64,000 bases of DNA, taken from the NCBI GenBank assembly GCA_021018815.1, contig JAITYX010000025.1:7502001-7566000 (forward strand), in the 5' to 3' direction. The position numbers were made by a program, and so were the translations under genes. This DNA is from Talinum fruticosum. Taxonomy: Eukaryota; Streptophyta; Magnoliopsida; Caryophyllales; Talinaceae. Of the stretch, positions 22,769 through 35,437 are shown in pieces; positions within the stretch are counted from its first letter, which is position 1, and each line of letters begins with the position of its first letter. Under the pieces are notes generated by a model that was given only the letters and a program-made list of their open reading frames with translations, did not search any database and was not told the DNA's origin.

Positions 22769-24160
22769 TGAACATGTATAACTCTCTATCTCTTTATAGT
22801 TTTGATTTCAAGTCATTCTAAGTCTTTAAGAATCTCATCTTTAAATTTTCGATACTATCCGACCTACGTAAAACATCTCGTGAGTATAACACACTTCACT
22901 AGGTCTCCGACCCACTTAGACACAACTCGGATCTGTAGGTTAGATAAATAATTTGACAAACACTTCATATTCTGAGCATTAACTTAATGTTCTAACTAAA
23001 AATGAATTACTGCGTTAATTCTCTTTTCTAAGTCGATTTATTACATGAAAATATTTACTTGATTAAGTTTATGTATTCCGCTTATTCGATCTTAATAACT
23101 TGATCATTTAATGGATTGACTCAAAATAGAATTCCAAGCTATTGAATATTAGACTTAGAAAATTCATTCTTTCGAGGCTATGAAAAATTAAGCACTTTAT
23201 TATTATGAATTAATTATTATCTTTCCCTAATCTTTGACCAAAGTATTTTTATACATTGAGTACCACTTTAATTTGTTTTTGCAGGTTGATTAAAGAATTT
23301 TAATCTTATGTTGAAAAGCAAAAACAACCAGCTTCTAACTGTTAAACACCAACGGACGAGAAAAACACCTTTTCTAGACAAGGCTCGAGACACCATGTCG
23401 GGAATGTTTGTTACCAAATCCGAGTAAACTTCAACTTTGAACGGTTGTTTCCACCCCATATTTTAGTCAAAACTGGTGGGATGGGCTACTTTTCGAGCCA
23501 AGGACCTAAGCATAACATTAACATTGCAACGACTCCTTTTCTAAGTGACTCAAACTAACCGTTACAACGGCTAGTGAAGCTCTCAAGTCCAGATTCGGTC
23601 TCAATGGCTACTCTGTCCTACCGAGTATAAATAGAACCCTTCCAACAAGACTTGAAGATTGACAAATCCATTACTGAACACTTACTCGGTTCATACTCTC
23701 TCAATCTTTAGCTTACAATCTGTTCTCTTAGTTCTTACATTTTCAATTCTCTGTAAAGTCGCTTGACCGAGTGTAAGGATTAACTCGACTTATTTGTTCC
23801 CTAGCTATAAAGGTTACCTCGGTTAGGAACTACTAGATCGAGATAAGGGAGTTTCGAGTCTAGAAAAAATTTGTAATTGAATTCTCTAAGGGAACAATTC
23901 AGTAACGGGTCGAGTCCTTGTATTTTGTGGATTTAAAATAGTGGATTTGACTTAATACTTGGATTAGCACTGTCTGTGGTTTTACGCCCGGGAGGATTTC
24001 CACATATTTTTTGTGTCTTGTATGTTTCTAAGTCCAATCTAGACTCGGAATTGTTTTCTAAGTCTTTGGTTTGCGAGAATACTTTGTTAATCCGCAAAAA
24101 TCTTCCATCACCCTATTCACCCCCTGAAGGTAACTTAGCCTCTCTAAGAGCAAACCTTCA
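22769..24160 (+). repeat. 3' LTR of E2
   Basis: This 1392 bp LTR begins TGAACATG after the polypurine tract and ends GCAAACCTTCA. TATAAATA lies at 23626-23633. Upstream of it CCGTT and AACGG occur at about 23559-23572. The last 570 bp match the truncated 5' LTR. Confidence 0.9.
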
Positions 24161-24298
24161 ACACAACGTAACCTAATCCCTATGTTGGTTTTCTTGTACA
24201 GTTGTCCTTGGTTGATGAAAAGCTGGGCTGCTAGCATCCTAATGACTCACTAGGCTCTAGGCGTGGAATCCAACGAGATATTCTTGTTTATCCGGATA

Positions 24299-24760
24299 TT
24301 AATAGATGTCATGGTGCCAACTAGTTTGATCGGTACTAGATACTTCTAGTGCATATATGTGCGCGAGCTGACTCAGTCGCTCTATGTGGATGTGCATTAA
24401 ATGAATGTCGTTAGGGATATTGATCATGGATGCTAGTTTAGCTAAAGCATCCGCGAACCGGTTCTTATCCCTAGGAAGGTATGTGTACGAAATGTTCTCA
24501 TCCCCAGTAGGGTGCCAAGGCTTCATTGCGTACCTTTCACTTTTACGAGATCCGATTAATGATCAAACTGGAGTCATCGAAAACCCTTATGCTCTTGGCT
24601 GCGATCTCTATAGCAATTTGATGTCCCTTGATGCATGCTTCATACTCCACGACATTATTGGTGACCTCAAAATCAAATTTGATCGAAATGGGAGTATGTG
24701 CTCCTCTAGCGAGACTAGAAGGATGCCGACTCGAAGCCCTTATGATTGGAAGTGTCATTA
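24299..24760 (-). pseudogene. pol: gypsy RNase H fragment
   Basis: The plus-strand complement reads GAHTPISIKFDFEVTNNVVE then YEACIKG, followed downstream by YTYLPRDKNRFADALAKLAS. This is the second, cellular-type RNase H of Tat/Ogre elements. Two frames are used (24758-24543 and 24526-24299). Integrase would lie below 24299 but is absent, because E2 ends at 24160. Confidence 0.8.
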
Positions 24761-25422
24761 AAGTACATTGTCCATACGTCCACCTCTACTTGTAAAATTT
24801 TTTCCTCCGGAAAGTCGAGGTGTTCGGGTTGCGATTCGATTACTGAGTAGATCGACTAGGAATTCGAACACTACTTTTCCTTTGATTGCTTTTTAGGGAT
24901 ATACTTAAGTTCAAATTTAGATAGCATGATGGTCGATCTAGCTATCTTGCTCGCTGATTGTTGGTTGCTCAAGGATGTAATTGATGGGATCCATCGGTGC
25001 CACCACATGTACCGGGTGGGCTAACATGGAATACCTTAGCTTCTTGGGAGACCGGACTAATGCCAACGATGTCTTCTCTAATGGCCTGTATTTAGTATCA
25101 TAATCTAAGAACTTCTTGCTTATATAATATACTACATACTCTTCCTTTCCGTCTCATTAAGGTAGCATGGCTCCCATAGATATCTCTATCATGGCGAGGT
25201 ACAAAAGTAATGGTTTCCTTGGTTGGGGCGGAACTAGCACTAGACAGGTTGGCTACATATTCCTTAACCTTATCGAATGCTTTTTGAAACTCATCATCCC
25301 AAAGAGGGTCACCCTTTCTTTAACTTCTTGAAAATGGGTTCACACACCATATTTCCTTCTCTATCATCGACAGTGGAATTTCTTGAATACCTTTGATCTT
25401 GGATGGATCAATTTTGATTCCT

Positions 25423-25688
25423 CTAAGACCGACAACATAAACTAACAGACTTGCTCGAGGTTACCCGGAAGGCACACTTTTGAGGATTAAGGCGCATGTT
25501 GTATTCTCTAAGTCTTTCGAAGAATTTTCTAAGGCTTGGTAGGTGCCCTGTTCTATCCTTGGACTTAATGATCATGTCATCCATATAGACATTAGCTTCC
25601 TTGTGGATCATGTCATGCAATAGCATCATAGATATCCTCCGATATGTTGCACCGGCGTTCTTGAGCCCAAATGGCATCACCACATAAC
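25423..25688 (-). pseudogene. pol: gypsy reverse transcriptase, C-terminal fragment
   Basis: It contains CYVVMPFGLKNAGATY and the catalytic VYMDDMIIKS (YMDD at about 25573-25584), then RLNPQKCAF. The frame is open from the insertion boundary down to 25423. Its N-terminal half lies beyond the insertion at 27142-27338. Confidence 0.85.
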
Positions 25689-25691
25689 AGT

Positions 25692-27138
25692 GGCCTTGTT
25701 CCATTTAACTTTAGCTTACAGCCTTATAGCTCCTTACAGCTTTTCTTACATCTCCTTACAACTTCTTACAGACTTATTGCAGCTCTTTACATTTTCTTAC
25801 AGACTTCTTACGACTCCTTACAGACTTCTTACGACTACTTTCGACTTCTTATAGCTGCTGACAGACTTCTTACAACTCCTTACGACTTCTTATAACTACA
25901 TATTATTTTTCATATTGAAATTTATTGTGAATTTATTTTTCTATCTGTTACGATAATTTTTTATTAGTGAATATTTATGTATGTAAAAGTGTCTACTAGG
26001 GATGGTCGTGGGATATTTATGCTTCTATACCCACACCTTATTTTCCTCATTCTTTTACTCATACTCCCATCGGGTATTTCGAGTATATTGGATTTATTTG
26101 TATAGATGTGTAAGGATTTTGATAATTAATATGCATTGCATAAGATTAATTTAATAATATGTCTTAAGAAATTCACAAACAAATTTCAACAAATAATTAA
26201 TTTCAAAAGTATCATGTCCATTGAAGTTAGTTATCATGAATAATATTACAGACAATTCGTTAAAGTTTAAGTTTATATGTTAATAGTCAAGTTGAATCAT
26301 TTGGGCTATTTCAGCCTTGTTCCATTTAGCATAAGTTCTAAGGAGTCTGTAAAGAGATGTAAAAAGATATAAAGGGTTGTAAGAAGTTGAAAGGAGTTAG
26401 AAGGAATATAAAATGTTGTATATGATTCGATAAAAATGTTTAATGGATTCATATGTGTATTTTTATAGTTATGTGCAATATATTTGTTTTTTCATTTGTA
26501 AATTCTTCATAATCGAATAATAAAATTTATATATTTGTGATGGTCAAATGCATATATGTTATGTTAATTGATTTTTTTTTAAAAAAGAAATTATATTTGA
26601 TATTTATAAAAAGAGTTTTTATAAATGCATAAATATTTTTCATGTAATAGGTAGTAGAAAATGACCTTAATTTTACACGTTTGAAATAAATGTCCTCAAC
26701 TACTAATTTTAGTAGATGAAAACATTTAATAGTTGAGAACAATTATTTCAAACTTGTAAAATAAAAGTCACTTTCAACTATAAATTATATAAAAGTCATA
26801 TATGCATCTATAAAAACTCTTTTCATAAGTATCAAACGTAATTTTTTTCAAAAAAAAAAGAAAACAAATCATCGAGACTTATACGTATGCATTTGACATT
26901 AAAAATATATAAATTTTTTAATTTACATTAAATTCATAAATAAAAATACATGTTATACATAAACATAAAAATATATTGAACATTTTTAACAAGTCATATA
27001 AAATATTTTATATTCCTTACACCTTCTTACATACTGCTTACAACTACGTACAACTTCTTACAGTTCCTTACATCTTCTTACAGTTGTTTACAACTTCTTA
27101 CACCCTTACAACTCCTTAAAGCTAAAAGGAATAGGGCC
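25692..27138. mobile_element. non-autonomous PIF/Harbinger-like element in the gypsy RT
   Basis: It starts GGCCTTGTTCC and ends GGAATAGGGCC, imperfect terminal inverted repeats. It is flanked by agt (25689-25691) and act (27139-27141), a 3 bp target duplication with one mismatch. Removing it restores the RT reading WGTYCYVVMPFG. It is 1447 bp, very AT-rich and has no transposase ORF. Subterminal tandem CTTACA-type motifs lie at 25718-25895 and 27008-27115. A second copy of the end motif, GCCTTGTTCCATTTAGC, occurs internally at 26315. The GGCC start and 3 bp duplication favour PIF/Harbinger, but the superfamily is inferred. Confidence 0.75.
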
Positions 27139-27141
27139 ACT

Positions 27142-27338
27142 ATGTCCCCCATTGAGTGATGAAGGTTGTCTTCTCCATGTCTTCTTCGACCATTTTCACC
27201 TGATTGTACCCGAGCATAACCATCTATGATTGAGAGCAAAGCATGCCCTGCTGTGTTATCTATAAGGATGTGGATATGAGGGATGGGGAAATCATCCTTG
27301 GGACTTGCCTTGTCTAAATCGCTGAAGTCGACGCACAT
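27142..27338 (-). pseudogene. pol: gypsy reverse transcriptase, N-terminal fragment
   Basis: MCVDFSDLDKASPKDDFPIP and HIHILIDNTAGHALLS are the conserved start of a gypsy RT palm. The frame shifts near 27220 before reaching the TFITQWGT segment at the insertion boundary. Further low-quality pol sequence lies above it to about 27480. Confidence 0.85.
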
Positions 27339-28078
27339 TCGAACCCTGTCGTCCTTCGAACCGAGTACTATGTTTGGCTACCCACCGAGGATAATGGACT
27401 ACTTTGATGAACCTAGCCTCTAACTACTTTTGGACCTCTTCCTTAATTAGTGCCTATTCAGGCTTCATCCGTCGAAGCTTCGCTTAACTAGCTTAGCGTC
27501 CTTGTAAAGTGGAATTTTATGTTCCGTTATACTTAGATATATCCCCGACATGTCTTTGTAGGACCGTGCAACGACATCTATGAACTCTGTAAGGAGCGAA
27601 GTAAATTGCTTTTACTCTTCTCGATCTAGTGTCTTCCCGATTTTAACCTATTGGGGTTGATCAACTAATCCTAGATTAATTATTATTGTTTCCTCTATTA
27701 TTTGTGAGAGATTTCATGATCTTCCATAGCTTTTATTAATTTTTAGGGATTTCTTTTTCATCATTAGAGGCAAAACAATTGAAAATAGGAGAAGGAAATG
27801 AGTAAGCAAAAAGATTCATCTTATTCAATGAGGAAATGAGTACGTCGGACTCAAAAATAAAAGATGTAGAATTAAAAACAATAGCACTAGAAGATGAACT
27901 AGAAGCAACATGAATAAAAATAAGAGCTCTAGGGCTAGACTCGGGATGGGGATGCTCTCTTCAACTAACGAGGAAACTCTTGGCCCTCCTCAACATCGAT
28001 CCAAGTAATGTTCTTGGACCCTTCAGCGTCGATGTCGGTGATGAATTTGGACGGATCGAACTGCAAGTGCAACATGGC

Positions 28079-28872
28079 TCAAGACAGTACCGAGACCGAA
28101 TTCCCCTCTAGGTTCTTCTCTCGTCCAGAATAGCAAACCGAATATGTTATTCCCAGCCAAGTTGGTCCAATCTGGTATGGACTGTACCTCTTCAAGGAGG
28201 CATGGTGCGTCCTTTTCAATATATAGTAGTCATTGAAAATCTCCAAGCTAGGTACTAGGATACCCTTATCTTTGAGGTAATAATGTTCAAGAAAACGTAG
28301 TAGGGAAGTCATTCCCTTCTTTCATAAATTTCCCATTTAAAGTATGAGGAAAGGGCTTGATGGAAATGACTATGTGAGGTGCGAGTCCTCCTAGTCCGAA
28401 CTTCCCACTTAGCTTAGGCTATTTCCTTAGCGATCGGTTGATAGCCTAGCTTGAATTTATAGTTGCTAGTGGTTTCAAGGGGTGGAAAGATAGGGTGGTA
28501 TGCTCTTTTACCTGCAGCTAGGCCTAGAAAATACCTCTTCTTCCTAAGCATCGAGTGACTGCTACGGTTGTCATAATGATTGAAGTTAAGAGGTGCTTCA
28601 TCCTTATTTAAGGCGATGACGGTCTCAAATCCGTAAAGTTCTTCGTCATCGGCATTGTGCTAAATTTCGACGATCGATTCTTTGGAGGTGATGGTAGCAC
28701 AAAGATTGTCCCTGTTGGTGGTTACAACCTGACCTTTAATAACCATCTTAACTTTCCGATGCAATGTAGAGGGCACTCGGCGTCCTAGAAGTAGATTGAA
28801 TGTGGTTGGGATATCCAGGACTTGGAAGTGGATGTTCTTCACCACGAGCCCTACATTAATTGGTAAGGTCAA
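28079..28872 (-). pseudogene. pol: gypsy protease-RT linker
   Basis: The piece at 28872-28660 reads MTLPINVGLVVKNIHFQVLD then IPTTFNLLLGR, the strand and flap region after the active site of Tat-type proteases, followed by PSTLHRKVKMVIKGQ. The piece at 28312-28079 is linker sequence whose function is not known. Frames are broken between them. Confidence 0.65.
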
Positions 28873-28960
28873 CGTTCCTAAGACTGTTCTCTTAGAATTA
28901 TCATAGGCTCGGAGATGAACAATCCGGTTAAAGAGTTGTTGTTCTCTAATACCTAACCTT

Positions 28961-29206
28961 TTAGCGGTCCTCTATGGACAAATATTCACAACGAGACCCA
29001 TTGTCTACCAAGGTTAAGGGAATAAACTTGTTAATGCAAGTTACAATTAAATAAAGGTCATTGTTATGTGCAACACCTTCCTTAAGGAGATCTTTACGAT
29101 CAATAGTAATGGTTCCGTCCCTACTATTAACCAATCCTACTACTTCCTTAGGCGTGGTTTCAAGAGAAACCTCGATCTTGCTAAGTGCATCAATTAAGGC
29201 ATGCAT
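28961..29206 (-). pseudogene. pol: gypsy aspartic protease
   Basis: The frame ends in INKFIPLTLVDNGSRCEYLS. The DNGS stands where most retroviral-type proteases have D-T/S-G. D-N-G-S is a known variant in Tat-type plant elements. The segment before it (EGVAHNNDLYLIVTC) is the usual lead-in. Confidence 0.7.
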
Positions 29207-29379
29207 ATGTTTCTAAGAAGCATATATAAGTTGCCATATTAAAATATCAACTTTTAACTTTTGAAGTTATTTCGGGATTAGGTCTTCTTCTTTAGCGGCT
29301 TCAAGTTCTTTTGGGGCTTCCCGAGTCCGTTGTGGATCCACGGGTGCATTATGTCATCCGGATCTAGTAAGGAATTGAA

Positions 29380-30360
29380 TTTCTGGACCTCTTAGTTCTC
29401 TCTAAAAGTCTTCTTCTTCTAAGGGTGGTGTGCCGCGAAGTCATCACCATTATCTGCATTGTCTTTGGTTTCGTAGACGTCTTCTTCATCACTTACCCAC
29501 AGCCCATGGACTTCGGATATAAAGGAGGCAAGCTAAGAAATAGTTTGGACTCATTGATGTCTTGAATAAAGGCAGATGGGTCCCACTAATCTGGACTAGT
29601 TCTTGCTTGGTTTTCGAGCGGCCTTAGCAAGAAGGAGTTCACCATTATGGAACATACTCTCCTGTTTGTTCCGGAACATATATCATTGCTCGGTGTCGTG
29701 TCCTAGTTTTTAGACTGTTTCACGGTTTCGATTCTACTATAATAGGTGGCAATTCTATTGTCCTTTTGGCCAATAGGCGGTGAAGGGCTTGACCGTAGGT
29801 GGTATCAATTGGAGTGTAGTCATTATACCTGTTGAGGGCATTGACATCTACACCCTCGCTAGTATTGCTTTGATTGGAGTTTTTATCTTTGGACTGATAA
29901 TTACCTCTATACCTCGTCAAGACTTTTGTGGTCATGGTAGAAAGTCTGTTCTTGTATCAGCATACCAGCATCTCTAAGGGTTAAAAACTCATAATTGGTA
30001 AGAATTTGAGATACTGATTGCAAGTAGGCTAAAGGTTCTTCTCGGAACCTCGAAACTTGATATCGGGTATGGTGAACTTAGGGGTTGTTTCCCTTTGGGG
30101 ATTGAAGTCAACCCCTTGTGGTCAAAGTAGTGGTTATTGAACATGAATGACTCCCTTAACATTTGTTCTATCTCGATCTATGCGTGGATCGGGCTTGGAT
30201 TCATACTTGGGACTCGCCTGGAGGAGATGGACTAAGTGGAGGACCTCCTGCAATTCTTAATCGTTTTTCTTCCTCGGCTCTCTTACTACCCTCAATATCT
30301 TTTAGGATAACCTTAAAATTTCCTGCTATGGACTCTATTTTCTTATCCTAGGCCTGAATC
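29380..30360 (-). pseudogene. gag: gypsy gag C-terminal remnant
   Basis: The piece at 29935-29720 ends YGQALHRLLAKRTIELPPII, typical of the gag end of Tat-like elements. A segment near 30060-30130 reads KFTIPDIKFRGSE-like. No zinc knuckle is visible. The remainder up to 30800 has no clear coding. Confidence 0.55.
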
Positions 30361-30883
30361 TTAGCTTCTATTTGGCTGAGTTTTCATTGAGCAAAGGAAA
30401 GATAGGAGATTGTTCTGGTGTTGCTTCCATTGGAGGGGAATTCTTTTTAGGTACTGTCCTACAACGCAAAATAGACTGAACCGGTGTGTTATGCACCAAT
30501 GTATGTCACACTGGTGTAGACTACGAAGCAAAACGTGGTACAAAGCGGGAGAAGATGTGTCGGACTCCTTATTGAGGTGTTCAAACCTTTTGGAAATTAT
30601 ATTCGATGATACTCGGTTGTAGTAGACTTCCCTATTCTGCAGACCAAAAGGATGATGCTTAGGATCATGTGAAAGAATACCACTTTTGAGAGGAAAGGGC
30701 TTAAGCGTGAGACTCGAAGAGATTAAGAATGTTTTTTTTTATTTATTTGGATGTACATAAGGAATGCAAAACAAATGAAGTGTATGCAATGATACTTATG
30801 ACTTAAGTTAGGATGATTTTTTTATTTGGCTAATGCCTAATTGGAATGCATAACTTGAATGCATAAATGATTGCATCAAACAA

Positions 30884-31960
30884 CATTCTCAAATGAGTTT
30901 AACACAATAGAAGGCATAGCACCACATGCCATCCTTCCAAATTCAATTTCTCGGTCGATTTGCTTCTTTAAAACGTATTCACGTTTGAAAGGCGATTATC
31001 AAGAAATTGCATTTAAGGATCATTTTGCGTAAAATACGGAACTCCTTTTAAAACTACTTTTTGAACAACATTTAATACAATCACTTAACACAAATACTCA
31101 CAAATCAATGCAAACGGTCATCCTCGGCTCCTTTCCGACTATGCCTTTCTAAATTTACCAATTTAGTAAAATTAATTCCTTTTTCTCGAGCCACAATAAC
31201 CACAAGTAGTACCACTTAACCGAAATGTCCCAACTTCTCACAATCTGCCATCTTTGCCTCCATTTCTCCAATTACGCCTCCAATCAAACTCTTTCTTACC
31301 CATGCTTAGCCATATAGCTCTTAATCTTACTTCACTACTCAATTTCCTCTAGCTCCACTTATCTTCAAGTTTAATTCATTCTCAAAGAATTAGATGTCTT
31401 CAACTCGGTTTAACCTAACAATCACCTCGCTCTCCATTTCCCTACCTCAATTGTGTACTAATCAAGATGAACTCACACTCCTCCTTTATACTCAAATCGT
31501 TGTTTCCCAATATGAACCGTTACCTTCCAATGTAGAGAACTTAGGAAATCTCTTAGGGTTTAACTGAAGCATCAATTCACCATTTATACCCAAATCACCA
31601 CTTCTTCATCCTTAAGTGCTAATTGAGATCTCCACATCACTCCTTAGACCTATGCAATCTAACTCCTAAATTTTCAGCATTCTAACTCAGCTCTAAACAA
31701 CTACTAAATTCCTTCAAGTTTATAATTCAACCTTAACGACTCAATCTGATTTTCTCATATCCTAATCCAGCCTTGACTACTTCCTAAATTCATTTTATAG
31801 CATAAACCTTCAATATTCACAACAAAATTCAATTGGTTTTCGAAATTACTATAAATTTAGAGTATAAGACTACCCACCTCGAATTAGGGATTGAAGGTTT
31901 GCTGAGTTTCAGATTAGCCTAGGTCGGTTTCCTCCTTTCCTTCATCTTCCTGTTCTTCAG
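30884..31960. repeat. direct repeat A (1.1 kb), also at 40915-41985
   Basis: It matches repeat B with few differences, from the TCAAACAACATTCTCAAAT segment to GCCTAGGTCGG(T/C)TT and CCTTTCCTTC. On the minus strand it begins about 50 bp after a primer binding site (32001-32012), so it looks like the 5' untranslated leader of a Tekay-like gypsy element. It contains no ORF of note. Confidence 0.8.
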
Positions 31961-32000
31961 GACGCATAATACTAATCGAAGCTAATTTGGGTGATCCTAA

Positions 32001-32012
32001 TGCTCGATACCA
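32001..32012 (-). promoter_or_regulatory. primer binding site of a Tekay-like gypsy element
   Basis: On the minus strand it reads TGGTATCGAGCA, followed by TTAGGATCACCC, close to the tRNA-iMet site TGGTATCAGAGC with one base missing in the CAG. It lies five bases inside an LTR end reading GGGGTGTTACA. Confidence 0.75.
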
Positions 32013-32017
32013 TAAAA

Positions 32018-32697
32018 TGTAACACCCCAAAACCCACCCTAGAAGTAATACATCGCCGAGTTCCTCAAAAGGAACTCCCAAGGCTCACTCAGGTGTCGAC
32101 TTGGTTGTCTAATTCTAACTTAAAGGTAAAGAAGGTAATTCTCCAAAAGAGTGTGAGAATCTTCCAAAAATTTCAGCAGAGTTCCATTTAAAATATGGTC
32201 TAACGCTTAGGCTTAAAGCCTTAAAAATCACAATAAAGCTCAACGAGCCACACGCTCGGAGTACAAAACTCAACGGCCACATGTCGAGTACATTCACAAC
32301 CATAAAACCAAATTCTAAACTCGAGTTACAATCCAAGTTACAAACTAAGTTACAACCGCTAAGAGCAAAGTTGCCGAGAGATAGAAATTCTCGGCTAATC
32401 GGAGCTACTAATTCAAGTATCCGTGCATACATCCATCTTTACTATACGTTATTACATATTTATATAAGTAAACGCATATACACAACATGCTAAACATGAA
32501 AGCATATAAAACCAAACTTCATTCACGATCGCCACCAAAGATAAGCATTCCGAGTCAAGGGAAGAGGCGGACGACGATCTCTAGAGGTACCTGTAATCGG
32601 GAGGGGAAAAGGGGAAATTTGTGGGGGTTAGCAAACCACAAGCTCACCGGAAAAATCTTACACTCTTAAAACGGAAATTCTTTACACATACTACTCA
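32018..32697 (-). repeat. Tekay-like gypsy LTR, 3' part
   Basis: On the plus strand it starts TGTAACACCCC, which is an LTR end in minus sense. The content (GGTTTGCTAACCCCCACAAA, a CCTCCCGATTACAG segment) is typical of chromovirus LTRs. It is interrupted at 32697 by the CACTA transposon and resumes at 40474. Confidence 0.7.
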
Positions 32698-33050
32698 CAC
32701 TACTAGAAAACTGTTAATTTGCGACGGAAACAACGATGGAATATCGGCAAATAATGACGGAATTTCGAAATTAGCGACGGATTTATTCTGTCGCTAAATT
32801 TCAGCGACAGATATTCTGAAATTCGTCGCTAATTAGCGACGGATCAGCGACGGAATAGGCTTCCGTAGCTGATTGAATTCAGCGACGAGTAACTATTCCG
32901 TAGTCGATCATATTCAGCGACGGAACGACTTTCCGTCGCCGATTTAGCAACGGAAATGGGGGTATTTTCGTCATCGAATTCCGTCGCTGATTTGAATTGT
33001 TTCGTCAGTCGGGCCGTCGCTGTTCAGTCGCTATTCCGTCAAAAATTCTA
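32698..33050. repeat. CACTA left subterminal repeats
   Basis: About a dozen copies of AGCGACGGA or its complement TCCGTCGCT in both orientations, with variants. These are the probable transposase binding sites. The TIR is at 32698-32713. Confidence 0.9.
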
Positions 33051-33338
33051 AATACAAAAAATTGTGAATGGATATACAAATCTAACATTCACATATGTGG
33101 CACTTACATTTGGCATCTACATATGTCGTCCACAAATAACTCATCAAAGTTGGATATACAAATCAAACTTACATGTTCAAAATCATGAACAACCATAACA
33201 TATTTAAAAACAAATTCACAAGTTCAACACAACAAGCAAACAAAAGCTCACAAGAAACCTTAAACACATCTAAACAGGTTTGCAAAGTGATGATCACCAA
33301 TATATACAAAATTTGACATATGAATTCATGGTCCTCAC

Positions 33339-35175
33339 TCATCCTCTTCCTCTTCCTCTTGTGGTTGTAGTGGTCGACTGGTGAGATCCGGATGCTTGCT
33401 CGACCTGCAGAAATTCATTCATACGTGCCATTGGTCGCGAAACCGTCGACCTTTTCTTGTAGCTGCCTATTTTGTAACCTAAGCATCCGAGCATGCTCAA
33501 TCCATTGATGTAACTCGAAGTTAAATTATGCATCGTTGATATCAAATCCGAGTTATCTGCAGTAGAAGGTTTCGGTGATTTGAAGTGCATGGTTGGTTTC
33601 AAGTTTTTAGCTTCGGATCCAAGTCCATAAATGCAACCTTTCTTGTTCGCATTGGCTTTAACCCACAACTCATGTTGTGAAGGGGTGGAAACATGATCCT
33701 CGGAAGAGTTGGGTTCATCATCTGGAAGGTTGAGTGGGTTGAGTGTTTTGCAACTCTTCCCACTCTTTTTGAAACTTGTGCTTGAATATAATATACATAT
33801 TTGAGGCATGTAAATATCACAGGTTGTTAACGAAAACAATAGATAGAAAAATATGAAAATTGCATATATAAGGTTACTCACATAAATGGCCTTAGATTTT
33901 TTGTCGACCCATTCGTCCTTTTTTGTTTTGTGCGTACGTGAAAATAGTTGGGTCGATAGAGGCTAAACTCCTTTAAGCTCCTTCATCTAAATAAAAAACA
34001 AGTTAGTAGAGAATCAATTTACTAATATGAACATGTTCATAGTTGCATGCGTAATCATTAAGAAAGGGGTATGTACCAATCGCCGCTTATGCTCCGTCAC
34101 AGGGATTGAGCCACAAGTGTGGAGCGATGAACCAAGTCCCCTTGATCAGCATGGCGGTTTTTCCGAGCTTGCTCACGTAACTTCTTGTAGTCGGTAGTTT
34201 CCCAATATTCGAGCAACTCGCGCCAATAGTTGTCACCCAACCATTTCGGCTTCTTCTTATTTTTCCTCACTTTCAGCATGAAGTCCTTTAATCGATCACT
34301 TCCTTTTTTTCAAAATTTCTTCTTATTTGGACTTCATCGGTTGGAGACCAAGTGAAAAATTTCTATATAAATAAAAAGTAGTTTATAAGTTATGAAATTA
34401 TAATATAATGTTCGAACATGCACAATAAGTCATTATGTTATCTTAAATTCGAAAACTAAAGATTTATCATTACCTTAAACTCGGAAGACCACTGATCACG
34501 TTGTGATCGAGGGACTTTACCCCATGTAGGCCAAGCTCCGTCATACTTGCTTTGGAAGATGTGGGAAATCGTACCCACAACTTTGTCAATGGGGAAGAAC
34601 CTAATTAAGAAACATATAAAATAGTTAGTTCTACTAATAACTAATATGCTTACTTTATTTTATTACTTATTATCGCACTTACCCTTCACCATCCGGCTAA
34701 ATTCAAATCTTTTCTCGGCTGCTAGCACTGCTTGATTCAAGACTAGGATGCTCGTTCCCTGCATCGGTTGGTCCATCATTTGTAGGCCTTTGTGGTGGCC
34801 TTTGTTCGGCACCAACGTGGATGCGTGGTACATTATTTGTACCATATTGGTGATATGCATATGTATTAGACGGGTTAGAGTACATATGGGGTTGCTGAGA
34901 ATATGGAGGGTTTGGGAAGAAAGACCCACCCATTGGGTTTTGCATGTGTGGGATGTTTAGAGGTTGGAAAAAGGAGGGTTGGGAATAAATGACCCCCTAA
35001 TGGAGTTTGGTTGTAAGGGAGTGTGGAGATAGTGCTCCACCTATAGGAGATTAAAGGTTATGAGGGTTTTGAGAGGGGGTAGAAGTGCTCACATCATTAC
35101 CTTTCCCATCGAGTAGTGGTGTTTCTAGCCCTTCCCGAGTAGCTGATCTTTTGGACCTGCCTCTACCTCTCTCCA
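33339..35175 (-). pseudogene. CACTA second gene (TNPA/Ptta-like)
   Basis: On the minus strand it begins near 35175 with MERGRGRSKRSATREG. It continues with a Pro/Asn/Tyr-rich segment (QNPMGGSFFPNPPYSQQPH at 34945) and a charged block WLGDNYWRELLEYWETTDY then KKLREQARKNRHADQ (34250-34130) that fits the plant transposase Ptta/En/Spm family (Transposase_24). The C-terminal part, to 33339, contains AFMDLDPKLKT and a glutamine-threonine-rich end. Noncoding gaps between blocks look like introns. In En/Spm this protein binds the subterminal repeats. Confidence 0.6.
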
Positions 35176-35437
35176 TTTTTCTGAACATAAACAAGTAATT
35201 CACACTATTAGTAAACATCCAACGGCTTAAGTGATTTCATATAAACCAACATATAAACAATAGTAAATATATAAACATGTAAGCGTTAGATATAAATATT
35301 CTTCTATGAATAAATTACGCTTCAATTGTTTCACCTTCATTACATTAATAAGAATTCCTTTGATTACAACATAAATGAAAGTTATACAATATAAAACAAA
35401 CCCAAAAAAGAACATTATCAACTAGCCATCATCCTCA

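Larger units (their letters stand above)
4137..24160 (+). mobile_element. Sirevirus-like Ty1/copia retrotransposon E2, split by nested E1
   Basis: In order: a truncated 5' LTR, primer binding site (4739), gag start (to 5083), the nested minus-strand element E1 (5084-15245), the rest of gag (from 15251), protease, integrase, reverse transcriptase, RNase H, ORF3 (20153), polypurine tract (22755-22768) and 3' LTR (22769-24160). Every coding domain contains stops or frameshifts, so the element is dead as read. The copia domain order (integrase before reverse transcriptase), long LTRs and extra ORF after RNase H place it in the Sirevirus/SIRE lineage. The target duplication cannot be tested because the left end is missing. 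The right flank begins acaca. Confidence 0.9.
24161..30800 (-). mobile_element. degenerate Ty3/gypsy (Tat/Ogre-like) element
   Basis: Reading the minus strand from high to low gives a gag C-terminus, protease, reverse transcriptase and RNase H, in gypsy order. The RNase H sequence (LPRDKNRFADALAKLAS) and the protease context LVDNGS are of the Tat/Ogre type. Neither LTR is seen. The low end is cut by the right end of E2 at 24160 and the high end fades near the 30884 repeat. The RT is interrupted by a Harbinger-like insertion. Confidence 0.8.
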
